Positions 1-6,694 of a stretch of 10,207 bases of DNA are shown piece after piece. The stretch covers positions 7,283,267 to 7,293,473 of the forward strand of contig NZ_JAUDRJ010000003.1 of NCBI RefSeq assembly GCF_030382115.1, in the 5' to 3' direction. The notes under the pieces were generated by a model, which was not told the origin of the DNA, made no database searches, and worked only from the letters and a program-made list of their open reading frames with translations. Numbering within the stretch: position 1 is the first letter of the stretch; each line of letters starts with the position of its first letter. A program made the translations under genes and the position numbers. The DNA is from Nostoc sp. GT001 (GTDB taxonomy: Bacteria; Cyanobacteriota; Cyanobacteriia; Cyanobacteriales; Nostocaceae).

Positions 1-1416
1 CGGCCGGGAATGTTTGGGTGGGATAAGGCGGTGTCTAAAAATCGTGCCATATCTTTAGCAGCAGTTTTCTTACGCAATGAGCCAGCTAAGTCTAATAATG
101 GTGTTGACGCCCACGCCTATAATGTCGCTGGTGTGATGGTGAGTCAAGACAAAGCTTTGCCAGGAGTTGCTCCAGGAGCGCGATTGTATTCATCGGCGGT
201 GGGTTCGACTAAAAACATGGGTCAGCCAGAAGAGTGCTTGTCAGCACAGCACATAGCGCTCCAAAATGGTGGCGATCTCCGTGCGATTAACTTTAGCTTT
301 GGGGAACCTCTGAGTCGCGATCCTCGACCGGAAGCTACTTTAGACGGCAATGCTTTATTAACTTTATGTGTTGACTGGTCTAGTCGCGCTCATGATGTTT
401 TGTATGCGATCGCTGGCAACCAGGGGAAAGGTGGTATTCCTATTCCTACAGATAATTTTAACGGAATAAACGTGGCTTTTTCATCCCGCCGCGGGGGAGT
501 TTTTAACAAAGTAGACGTGGCTAATCTGGCGGGTGTTAACCAAGGGGTGAATGGAAGACTAGCTGGAAGGGAATTTGACCTGGATGGGCGTCGCGCTATC
601 AGTTTAGTTGCTCCTGGTAATAATATTCCTTTGCTCAATCCAGATGGCAAATTGAACAAGGTTACAGGTACTAGTTTTGCCGCGCCTCAAGTTACGGCTA
701 CCGTTGCTCTGTTGCAAGAACTTGCAGACCGACAGATGCGGACAAAACAACCCCACTGGAGCATTGATTCTCGGCGTCATCAAGTGATGAAAGCTGTATT
801 GCTGAATTCAGCAGACAAACTTTTAGATAGCGGCGATGGCTTAAAGTTGGGAATGACGCGGACGCTAATTGATAAGCAAAATCAAAACTGGCTAGATTCT
901 GATGCTTATAAAGATCCAAAGATTCCTTTAGATGCCCAAATGGGAGCGGGTCATTTAAATGTATTTCGCGCTTATCAACAATTTAGTGCTGGTCAGTGGC
1001 AAGCATCAGCTGCGGTGCCTGCTATTGGTTGGGATTATCGCACAGTTGATGTTGGAGCATTTGTTGACTATATATTAGCAAAACCCTTAAAGCAGGGAAG
1101 TTTTGTTGCTGTCACCCTGAGTTGGGATCGATTGGTAGAACTCAACGATAAAAATAAAAACCAGCAATATGATCTAGGCGAAACTTTTCGCGATCGCGGC
1201 TTAAATAATCTCGACCTATACTTAGTAAAAGCTGATGCTCAAAATTCTGATGCTGGTGCTATTTGCTCCTCAATCAGCCAAATTGATAGTGTAGAACATA
1301 TTTTCTGCCCCGTTACTGCTACTGGCGATTACAAAATCCGTGTCCAGTTTCGTCAAAAGCTCAATGAAGCGACTCAACCCTACAGTTTAGCTTGGTGGAG
1401 TGTACCTATTAATTAA
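1..1416 (+). CDS. Subtilisin-like serine protease (peptidase family S8), 5' end outside window
   Basis: This endopeptidase of the subtilase family is cut at the left edge. The frame is open from base 1, so the ATG at 10 is probably internal. Numbering from that Met, the His motif is AHAYNVAGVM (H35), a divergent form of HGTHVAG. The oxyanion-hole Asn is N137 in IAGNQG, and the nucleophile is S222 in GTSFAAPQV. The Asp of the triad should lie upstream, as should any signal peptide. After the catalytic domain (to about residue 325) comes a roughly 140-residue, probably beta-rich C-terminal domain. It contains an EF-hand-like loop at residues 380-391 (DKNKNQQYDLGE), which suggests calcium binding. 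The gene ends in TAA, with a hairpin 45 bp downstream. Subtilases with such extensions are usually secreted or periplasmic; that location is inferred here. The family is certain. The substrate is unknown, and I cannot equate it with the known Anabaena calcium-dependent protease PrcA. Confidence 0.93.
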   Translation, partial: RPGMFGWDKAVSKNRAISLAAVFLRNEPAKSNNGVDAHAYNVAGVMVSQDKALPGVAPGARLYSSAVGSTKNMGQPEECLSAQHIALQNGGDLRAINFSFGEPLSRDPRPEATLDGNALLTLCVDWSSRAHDVLYAIAGNQGKGGIPIPTDNFNGINVAFSSRRGGVFNKVDVANLAGVNQGVNGRLAGREFDLDGRRAISLVAPGNNIPLLNPDGKLNKVTGTSFAAPQVTATVALLQELADRQMRTKQPHWSIDSRRHQVMKAVLLNSADKLLDSGDGLKLGMTRTLIDKQNQNWLDSDAYKDPKIPLDAQMGAGHLNVFRAYQQFSAGQWQASAAVPAIGWDYRTVDVGAFVDYILAKPLKQGSFVAVTLSWDRLVELNDKNKNQQYDLGETFRDRGLNNLDLYLVKADAQNSDAGAICSSISQIDSVEHIFCPVTATGDYKIRVQFRQKLNEATQPYSLAWWSVPIN

Positions 1417-1461
1417 TTGAAATAGGGTAGCACAAATATCCGTGTAAAATTATAGCGTTTT

Positions 1462-1492
1462 TCTCGTTCCCATACGGAGTATAGGAACGAGA
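1462..1492. terminator. Hairpin downstream of the protease gene; terminator or dispersed palindrome
   Basis: TCTCGTTCC (1462-1470) pairs perfectly with GGAACGAGA (1484-1492). After one mismatch, four more pairs (ATAC/GTAT) close a 3-base loop. It begins 46 bp after the protease stop codon. Only three T follow, so it is a poor classical rho-independent terminator. Similar CTCGTTCC...GGAACGAG palindromes are, as far as I recall, dispersed in cyanobacterial genomes, so it may be a mobile repeat. Confidence 0.45.
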
Positions 1493-1819
1493 TTTCGTGC
1501 CTATGATAAAGGTTATTCGATCTATAAAAACCTCACAGAAGTGGTTATTTTATGATTACGTAGCTTACAATACGTTTATACGTAAAGATAAAAATTCTTA
1601 GAAATCAAAATTTTTTATAAGTCGTCTGTATAGCCGTCTCAATAAGGTATTCGCAACTCCACAAGTTGTGTTTAATTACTCTGAGCTACTAATTTGCTGT
1701 TACGAAAACTGTAACAGTCCCATTTTTCTATAGGAGTAAATGCAATAGTTAGTCATTGACACAGTATCTGCGTCAACTCTGAGCACAAATCGGGAATCTT
1801 TGGCAAGTGAGGTAGCAGA
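1493..1819. other. Protease-serpin intergenic region with two short inverted repeats
   Basis: No gene is visible here. The stretch is AT-rich and presumably holds the serpin promoter. It contains two dyads. TTACGTA (1556-1562) faces TACGTAA (1579-1585), and CTGTTAC (1697-1703) faces GTAACAG (1711-1717) across a 7-base spacer. The second lies about 100 bp before the serpin start and could be an operator, which is inference only. I could not assign a convincing -35/-10 pair. The serpin ribosome site GAGGT is at 1809-1813. Confidence 0.35.
1697..1717. promoter_or_regulatory. 7-bp dyad upstream of the serpin; possible operator
   Basis: CTGTTAC and GTAACAG form a perfect 7+7 inverted repeat with a 7-base spacer. 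This geometry fits a dimeric helix-turn-helix regulator better than an RNA terminator, because the stem is short and no T-tract follows. No known cyanobacterial regulator consensus (for example NtcA, GTA-N8-TAC) matches it. Confidence 0.25.
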
Positions 1820-3151
1820 ATGAATCGCCATAAATTGAGTGATGCAAAAGAAAATTTCCTGCAAAGACGTTACGGTGTGAGTCTAGGTAGACGTTATGCT
1901 CTGGCAGCTGCAAGCGTTGTTCTATTCAGTGTATTAGGGTGTTCTCAAGTCGATAGTAATAAAAGTGCCCTTGCCCAATCTAGTTTACCTCAGCCAGAAA
2001 CTCCATTGCAAAAAAAAACAGCGAAAACTGATACAAAAATCGTTGAGTCTAGCAATAAGTTTGGCTTCAAACTGTTTTCAGAAGTGCTGAAAAACGATCG
2101 AGGTGGGAATAATATTTTTATCTCACCTTCGAGTGTTGCGATCGCTCTTGCTATGACTTACAACGGCGCTAGCGGTTCGACTCAACAAGCAATGGCAAAA
2201 ACCCTAGAATTACAGGGGATGAATCTACCAGAAATCAACTCTTCTTATGCGGCGGTATTAAAACAGCTTTTAGACAATTCAGATGCGAAAGTGCAATTGA
2301 ATATTGCTAACTCACTTTGGGCAAATCAAGATGTTAGCTTTGCACCAGACTTTCTCAATATAACCCAGGACTTCTATCAAGCCAAAGTCAGCAATTTAAA
2401 CTTTCAAGATGCCGCCGCATCTAATATTATCAATAATTGGGTCAAAGAAAATACTAACGGCAAAATCACTAAAATAGTTGAAAAAATTGAACCAAATCAG
2501 GTATTATTTTTGATTAATGCCATATATTTTAAAGGTAATTGGACTAACGAGTTTGACAAGAAAGAAACTGCTCCATACCCTTTTTACATCACATCTGGTA
2601 GGCGAAAACAACACCCAATGATGTCACAGGAGGGTGATTATAGATACTATGAAAGCGAGAATTTTCAGGCAGTTAGTTTACCTTATGGGAAAGATGGTAA
2701 GATAAGTTTTTATATCTTTTTACCCGAAAAGAATTCTAACCTCAAAGCCTTTTATCAAAACTTGAATGTTGAGAACTGGGAAAAATGGATGACTCAGTTC
2801 AACAACCAAAAAGGGTTTATTCGCTTACCCCGCTTCAAAACAGATTACGATATTACACTCAATGATGCTTTAAAAACTTTAGGTATGGGGGAGGCTTTCA
2901 GCAACAAAGCCAATTTTTCTGGCATGGGTAAAAATTTTGCCATTAGCGAAGTTAAGCATAAAACTTTTGTTGAAGTGAACGAAGAAGGTACCGAAGCGGC
3001 GGCTGCTACTTCAGTGGGAATAGTAGCAACATCTTTTAGAGAAGAACCAGAACCATTCCGAATGATTGTTGATCGTCCCTTCTTCTGTGCTATTCGGGAT
3101 AATCAGACGGGAAACATTTTGTTTATGGGTTCAATTATCGAACCACAATGA
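1820..3151 (+). CDS. Serpin-family serine protease inhibitor, predicted lipoprotein
   Basis: This 443-residue protein has a complete serpin fold (about residues 75-443). Serpins trap target proteases covalently as a suicide substrate. The N-terminus has a basic stretch (RRYGVSLGRR), a hydrophobic core and a lipobox ending VLGC, so Cys41 would be lipidated and the protein membrane-anchored. A roughly 35-residue polar linker follows. Serpin signatures include NIFISPSSVAIALAM, an NAIYFKGNW block and the C-terminal VDRPFFCAIRD. The reactive-loop hinge EEGTEAAAATS (388-398) has the small residues needed for loop insertion, so it should be inhibitory. Counting from the hinge (G390 = P15) gives P1-P1' as Thr404-Ser405. 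That predicts cleavage after a small residue rather than by a trypsin-like enzyme. The start is supported by GAGGT six bases upstream. Its only visible co-oriented neighbour is the S8 protease gene. The family is certain; the target is unknown. Confidence 0.96.
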   Translation: MNRHKLSDAKENFLQRRYGVSLGRRYALAAASVVLFSVLGCSQVDSNKSALAQSSLPQPETPLQKKTAKTDTKIVESSNKFGFKLFSEVLKNDRGGNNIFISPSSVAIALAMTYNGASGSTQQAMAKTLELQGMNLPEINSSYAAVLKQLLDNSDAKVQLNIANSLWANQDVSFAPDFLNITQDFYQAKVSNLNFQDAAASNIINNWVKENTNGKITKIVEKIEPNQVLFLINAIYFKGNWTNEFDKKETAPYPFYITSGRRKQHPMMSQEGDYRYYESENFQAVSLPYGKDGKISFYIFLPEKNSNLKAFYQNLNVENWEKWMTQFNNQKGFIRLPRFKTDYDITLNDALKTLGMGEAFSNKANFSGMGKNFAISEVKHKTFVEVNEEGTEAAAATSVGIVATSFREEPEPFRMIVDRPFFCAIRDNQTGNILFMGSIIEPQ

Positions 3152-3265
3152 GGATGTAGGAGGCATTGAAGACTTCATCTTTTTAAAAGAGAACTTCCAA
3201 AAAATAAAATCCTCAGTCAATATAAATGATTAATTTACATTCACTGTATGTGCAGATAATAATTT
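3152..3265. other. Convergent 3' spacer between the serpin and the unknown minus-strand gene
   Basis: This AT-rich spacer separates two converging stop codons. Near 3170-3195 there are small self-complementary stretches, GAAG-A-CTTC followed by CTTTTTAAAAG. They could act as a weak bidirectional terminator, but neither stem is strong. Confidence 0.25.
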
Positions 3266-3868
3266 TTAGAAGTCATTATCCGTAAAGGGAACTATGGATG
3301 GTGAAAATTTTGTTAGTGATGGGGAAAATTCTAACCTCGCGGCATAATCATCTGTTTGTGATAGTTCCAGTTCAATTGTTTGCTGTTCTTTTTCATCAAA
3401 AAGCAACTGAATTTGATAACTTGTCCAGAATTGTTCACCTAGTTCATCTTCTAAATCAAAAGGCTGTTCTTCATCACCCCATATATTCGACCAAAGGACT
3501 ATTTGATTAGCCCGAAAATGGTTTTGACCTTTTGTATCTCCAACTACAAAATATACTTCGACATTTAAATCGAATCCCAAATCATCGACTTCTGCCTCTG
3601 CTATCTGACAGCTAACGACAATTAAACTATCTGGATTAATATCTACTACCTGCTGTTGGCGTTGCAATAATTCTTGAAATACAAAACTAGGTAATAACTT
3701 TGAACTCTCCTCAAGTAGGTTTTTTTGAGTTTCTGGAGAGTAACGAGTTTTTAATTCTTGCGTGATTAAATTTAAAATATCTTCACTGGCTAAATTGACA
3801 ACTATCTGTTTATTTGCGGGATTAAGGAAACATCCTTGATTAAGATTAATGTGTTTTTCAATTGGCAT
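3266..3868 (-). CDS. Acidic cytoplasmic protein of unknown function
   Basis: I do not recognise this 200-residue protein. It has no signal peptide, no membrane segment and only two cysteines (C13 and one in VVSCQIAEAEV). It is rich in Asp, Glu and Gln. The predicted order is an N-terminal helical part (about residues 25-75), beta strands around residues 80-115 (SLIVVSCQ, LNVEVYFVVG), and an acidic tryptophan-bearing region (VLWSNIWGDEEQPFDLEDEL) up to about residue 145. A polar, probably flexible tail follows. A weak Shine-Dalgarno-like AAGGA lies about a dozen bases before the ATG. Coding is supported by the uninterrupted length, the codon choice and the absence of a competing long frame. 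It converges on the serpin, so it is not in that operon. Its upstream side faces a region of gene remnants. Confidence 0.8.
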   Translation of the reverse strand: MPIEKHINLNQGCFLNPANKQIVVNLASEDILNLITQELKTRYSPETQKNLLEESSKLLPSFVFQELLQRQQQVVDINPDSLIVVSCQIAEAEVDDLGFDLNVEVYFVVGDTKGQNHFRANQIVLWSNIWGDEEQPFDLEDELGEQFWTSYQIQLLFDEKEQQTIELELSQTDDYAARLEFSPSLTKFSPSIVPFTDNDF

Positions 3869-4023
3869 AGTTCTTTAAAATCCTTTTAATGCGAACGGAT
3901 AATTCACAAATCAAGCTCAAACAAAGATAAGGAATAAATATTACTTTAGCTTCTGTTCTATATTTTTAGCAAGACGTACTTAATAGCAATTGCATCTTTA
4001 GTTCAAGCAAAATTACTGATTGA
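3869..4023. other. Upstream region of the unknown minus-strand gene
   Basis: This AT-rich stretch presumably carries the promoter of the leftward gene that starts at 3868. I see no clear promoter boxes, repeats or intact frames. Confidence 0.3.
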
Positions 4024-4170
4024 GAAGATGTCAAATTACTAAATGGTGTTTCTGGCCTAGAGATTTTCTTTGATGCCGATCGTTTTGATGGTAATGGATC
4101 TGAGCAATTAGTTGGTATTATTCAAAATCAACAATCTTTAGTGGTCTATCAAGCGAAGTTTGAAGGGTAA
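4024..4170 (+). pseudogene. Apparent C-terminal gene remnant (48 codons, no start)
   Basis: A frame running from just after a TGA (4021-4023) to TAA (4168-4170) reads like real protein. It includes LLNGVSGLEIFFDADRFDG and then SEQLVGIIQNQQSLVVYQ, with alternating hydrophobic residues and an Asp/Gly-rich turn. It has no in-frame ATG and no upstream continuation in this frame. It therefore looks like the surviving tail of a longer gene, lost by deletion or frameshift. The style resembles C-terminal modules of large secreted, calcium-binding cyanobacterial proteins, but I cannot name the family with confidence. Confidence 0.4.
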
Positions 4171-4173
4171 ATA

Positions 4174-4215
4174 AACGAACCACAAAGGCGCAGAGGGCAC
4201 GGAGAGAGAAGACAA
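4174..4215. repeat. Purine-rich dispersed-repeat-like tract
   Basis: A tract reading ACGAACCACAAAGGCGCAG, followed by AGGGCACGGAGAGAGAAG, begins right after the remnant's stop codon. Tracts of the form 'aaccacaaaggcgcagagg...gagag' recur in intergenic DNA of many cyanobacteria. Only this one copy is present, so the repeat status comes from memory and is not shown by the window. Confidence 0.4.
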
Positions 4216-4394
4216 GAGATGTTTCAGAAGTGTCTCACTCAGCATAGTTGGCTTGACAGAGTAATAGATAATCTGCAAATTAATTTAGGTCAAGCAATTA
4301 CAACTATCACCTAACAATAACTAGACTTCAAGTAGCTAAATGCTGTTTAAAGAGTGGATTTTAACTATAATACTTAAGCAATACTATAGTTAGG
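4216..4394. other. AT-rich intergenic stretch, no gene seen
   Basis: Stops occur in all frames. I see no strong hairpin, repeat or coding signature between the repeat-like tract and the next coding remnant. Confidence 0.3.
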
Positions 4395-4585
4395 GTAATT
4401 TGCCAATTAGTACTAGTACAAGAACATCGTAGCGAGTTATACGAGCTTTTGACAAAGTACAGATGATTTGCCAATACCTCAATGGAAGGAATGCCCTGCT
4501 GCCTGATTTAATCCAGTTTCAGATTAGCGTGAATGACCCAAATAGTTTTATGATTCTCTACGAAAGCATATTTGAAATTATTTAG
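4395..4585 (+). pseudogene. Frameshifted remnant, possibly an antibiotic-biosynthesis-monooxygenase (ABM) domain protein
   Basis: Two short overlapping frames look like parts of one decayed gene. The first (4395-4466) reads LVLVQEHRSELYELLTKYR and stops. The second, in another frame (4463-4585), reads LIQFQISVNDPNSFMILYES and stops soon after. In the small ABM/YgiN family, a helix carrying 'HR.E...LL' is followed by a strand of the type 'C-L-x-F-x-V-x-x-x-D-D-P-x-x-F-x-L-Y-E', which is close to what is seen here. The order and spacing fit. The reading frame changes and the rest of the domain is missing. The family assignment is inference; decayed coding sequence is the safer claim. Confidence 0.38.
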
Positions 4586-4717
4586 GTCTACTACCAAAAT
4601 ATTCTCAAGCTCATTCTGGAACATGGTTAATGGTGTGAATTACCGAAAGGTGATTTGTGCAATACTGGTTTTGAACCTTCTTCCAGGGTCAAATAGAGTA
4701 CAGGGAGATGCAAAAGT
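4586..4717. other. Leader region of the small-protein / redox-fusion pair
   Basis: No intact gene is visible. The stretch should hold the promoter for the genes starting at 4718 and 4992, but no clear boxes are seen. A ribosome site, GGGAG, lies at 4703-4707. Confidence 0.3.
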
Positions 4718-4927
4718 ATGGTTGAACACCCATTTCATGACCAACTGAGTTTAGAGGAACAAACTGAAAAACTCGGCAAGCAAGCAGTAAGCTTGGGTTT
4801 GATTCCCAGCTTTGTGGTGCATTACTTTCCTGATACCTGGGTATTTTATATACCCAATGAAACTCAATCGGAACCGCTGACACCAGAAGAGGCATACTTT
4901 CGTTTAAAGCAACTGGTTAAACAGTAG
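4718..4927 (+). CDS. Small conserved-looking hypothetical protein (69 aa)
   Basis: I do not recognise a named family. The protein has no signal peptide, no membrane helix and no cysteine, so it should be soluble. An amphipathic N-terminal helix (LSLEEQTEKLGKQAVSLG) is followed by a central strand-like part with aromatics (VVHYFPDTWVFYIPN) and a C-terminal helix (TPEEAYFRLKQLVKQ). A GGGAG ribosome site about ten bases before the ATG supports the start. It lies 64 bp upstream of the receiver/redox fusion on the same strand, with no terminator between them, so the two may be co-transcribed. A frame on the opposite strand overlaps it, but it lacks the compositional look of a protein. It may be a small partner or regulator of the downstream flavoprotein; that is a guess from position only. 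Confidence 0.6.
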   Translation: MVEHPFHDQLSLEEQTEKLGKQAVSLGLIPSFVVHYFPDTWVFYIPNETQSEPLTPEEAYFRLKQLVKQ

Positions 4928-4991
4928 ATATTTTGACGACACATTTTTGAAGATAACGGCTAGACACTGCAATTGTTAAGTAACAGTAGTT

Positions 4992-6656
4992 ATGGCGAAA
5001 CCAGCAATTTTAACCGTGGATGACGATCCAGAAGTATTGCAAGCGGTGTCACGAGACTTGCGTCATCAGTATGGCGATCGCTTCCGCATTGTCCGGGCAG
5101 ATTCAGGTATCACGGCTCTGGATGTAGTACAGCAACTAAAATTGCGGAATGAAGCAGTTGCTCTATTTTTGGTTGATCAACGTATGCCCCAAATGGGAGG
5201 CGTGGAGTTCCTAGAACGAGCAAAAGACATCTTTCCCGATGCGAAACGCGCCTTGTTGACGGCCTATGCAGATACGGATGCTGCGATTAAATCGATTAAT
5301 AGTACCAGACTTGATTATTACTTACTCAAGCCCTGGAATCCACCAGAAGAGAAGCTATATCCGGTTTTAGATGATTTGCTAGATGACTGGCTAGCTGGAT
5401 TCCGTCCACCCTTTGAAGGCATTCGAGTCATTGGTAATCGCTGGTCGCCTTTTTCACATCAGGTGAAAGACTTTTTAGCACGTAACCAGGTTCCATTCAA
5501 ATGGTTAGATATTGAACTGGAACCGGATGTAGAAAAATTGGTGGAATACGCCCAAGCTGATGGCAGACAGCAATTGCCATTGGTATTGTTTCCCGATGGT
5601 TCCCGATTAATTCAACCATCTAATTTAGAGATTGCCGCCAAAATTGGACTGCAAACTCAGGCAGAGCGCCCCTTTTATGACTTAGCGATCGTGGGTGCTG
5701 GCCCTGCCGGATTAGCAGCCGCCGTCTATGGCGCTTCTGAGGGATTGAGTACTGTATTAATTGAGCGTGAAGCGCCAGGAGGCCAAGCAGGTACGAGTTC
5801 GCGGATTGAAAACTATTTAGGGTTTCCTGTTGGCTTGAGTGGCAGTGATTTAGCAAGGCGGGGAGTCACCCAGGCGCGGCGATTTGGAGTAGAAATTCTC
5901 ACTCCTCAAGTAGTAACTGGGGTTCGACTGGAAGATCCTTATCGGATTCTGCAATTAGCAGATGGTAGCGAGATTAGTTGCCATGCACTTTTAGTTGCAA
6001 CCGGCGTTTCCTACCGTTGGCTAAAGGTTCCAGGAGCAGAGAAGCTCACAGGAGCAGGAATTTATTACGGTGCTGCTATGACTGAAGCGATCGCCTGCGC
6101 CAACGAAGAGGTTTACTTGGTAGGCGGGGCAAACTCTGCTGGACAGGCAGCAATGCATTTTGCTAAGTATGCTAGCAAAGTGATTATGTTGGTGCGGGGT
6201 GAGTCACTAGCATCAAGTATGTCTCAATATTTGATTGACCAAATTGCCGCGACTGAAAATATCAAAGTTTGCACGGGTTGCAGCGTCGTAGAAGTCAAGG
6301 GAGAGGAACATTTAGAAGCAATTGCGATCGCCCATGCTAAAACTGGACAAACCGAAACCGTGTCGGCGCGATCGCTGTTTATTTTCATCGGTGCTAGCCC
6401 CAAAACTGATTGGCTTGATGGCGTTATTCAACGCGATGCTCAGGGATTTATCATCACAGGGCCAGACTTAGTGCATAATGGCAAATCTCCTCGTGGTTGG
6501 TCTTTAGAACGCTCTCCTTTCTTATTAGAAACCAACATTCCCGGAATCTTTGCAGCCGGAGATGTCCGCTATGGCTCAATTAAGCGGGTGGCATCCGGTG
6601 TCGGAGAAGGTTCGATCGCCATTCAATTTGTTCACCGCTACCTAAGTAATATTTAG
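4992..6656 (+). CDS. Response-regulator receiver / glutaredoxin-like / thioredoxin-reductase-like FAD protein fusion
   Basis: This 554-residue cytoplasmic protein has three modules. Residues 4-130 form a receiver domain with acidic residues D10-D12, phospho-acceptor D62 (LFLVDQRMP), T90 and K113 (YLLKPW). Residues 143-215 look like a glutaredoxin fold, but the CPxC site reads SPFS (152-155). Residues 228-554 are thioredoxin-reductase-like: FAD site VGAGPAGLAAA (234-244), NAD(P)H site VGGANSAGQAA (377-387) and the second FAD motif AAGDVRYGSIKR (521-532). At the position of the catalytic CATC the sequence is YYGAAMTE (358-365), with no cysteine. The only CxxC is CTGC (427-430), in the nucleotide-binding domain. 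Databases name such architectures 'fused response regulator/thioredoxin-disulfide reductase'. Without the dithiol, true thioredoxin reduction is doubtful; a phosphorylation-controlled NAD(P)H-flavin oxidoreductase is more likely (inference). No histidine kinase is in the window. Confidence 0.92.
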   Translation: MAKPAILTVDDDPEVLQAVSRDLRHQYGDRFRIVRADSGITALDVVQQLKLRNEAVALFLVDQRMPQMGGVEFLERAKDIFPDAKRALLTAYADTDAAIKSINSTRLDYYLLKPWNPPEEKLYPVLDDLLDDWLAGFRPPFEGIRVIGNRWSPFSHQVKDFLARNQVPFKWLDIELEPDVEKLVEYAQADGRQQLPLVLFPDGSRLIQPSNLEIAAKIGLQTQAERPFYDLAIVGAGPAGLAAAVYGASEGLSTVLIEREAPGGQAGTSSRIENYLGFPVGLSGSDLARRGVTQARRFGVEILTPQVVTGVRLEDPYRILQLADGSEISCHALLVATGVSYRWLKVPGAEKLTGAGIYYGAAMTEAIACANEEVYLVGGANSAGQAAMHFAKYASKVIMLVRGESLASSMSQYLIDQIAATENIKVCTGCSVVEVKGEEHLEAIAIAHAKTGQTETVSARSLFIFIGASPKTDWLDGVIQRDAQGFIITGPDLVHNGKSPRGWSLERSPFLLETNIPGIFAAGDVRYGSIKRVASGVGEGSIAIQFVHRYLSNI

Positions 6657-6694
6657 CTAAAGCAGCCAATACTAAGCCGTATAAAATCTGCAAA

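Noticed and set aside
390..919. Two minus-strand open frames (390-659 and 698-919) inside the protease gene
   Set aside because: They lie antisense to a clear S8 peptidase, have no protein-like motifs and have no ribosome sites; they are shadows of the real gene.
3298..3510. Plus-strand 70-codon frame antisense to the unknown minus-strand gene
   Set aside because: It is fully inside the longer 200-codon gene, has low-quality composition and lacks a convincing ribosome site.
4171..4717. A CRISPR array, tRNA or structured small RNA in the long gene-poor stretch
   Set aside because: There are no regularly spaced direct repeats, no cloverleaf and no strong hairpin series; only coding remnants and one repeat-like tract are visible.
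4689..4895. Minus-strand 68-codon frame overlapping the 69-residue protein
   Set aside because: The plus-strand frame has a good GGGAG ribosome site and a balanced composition; the minus frame has neither.
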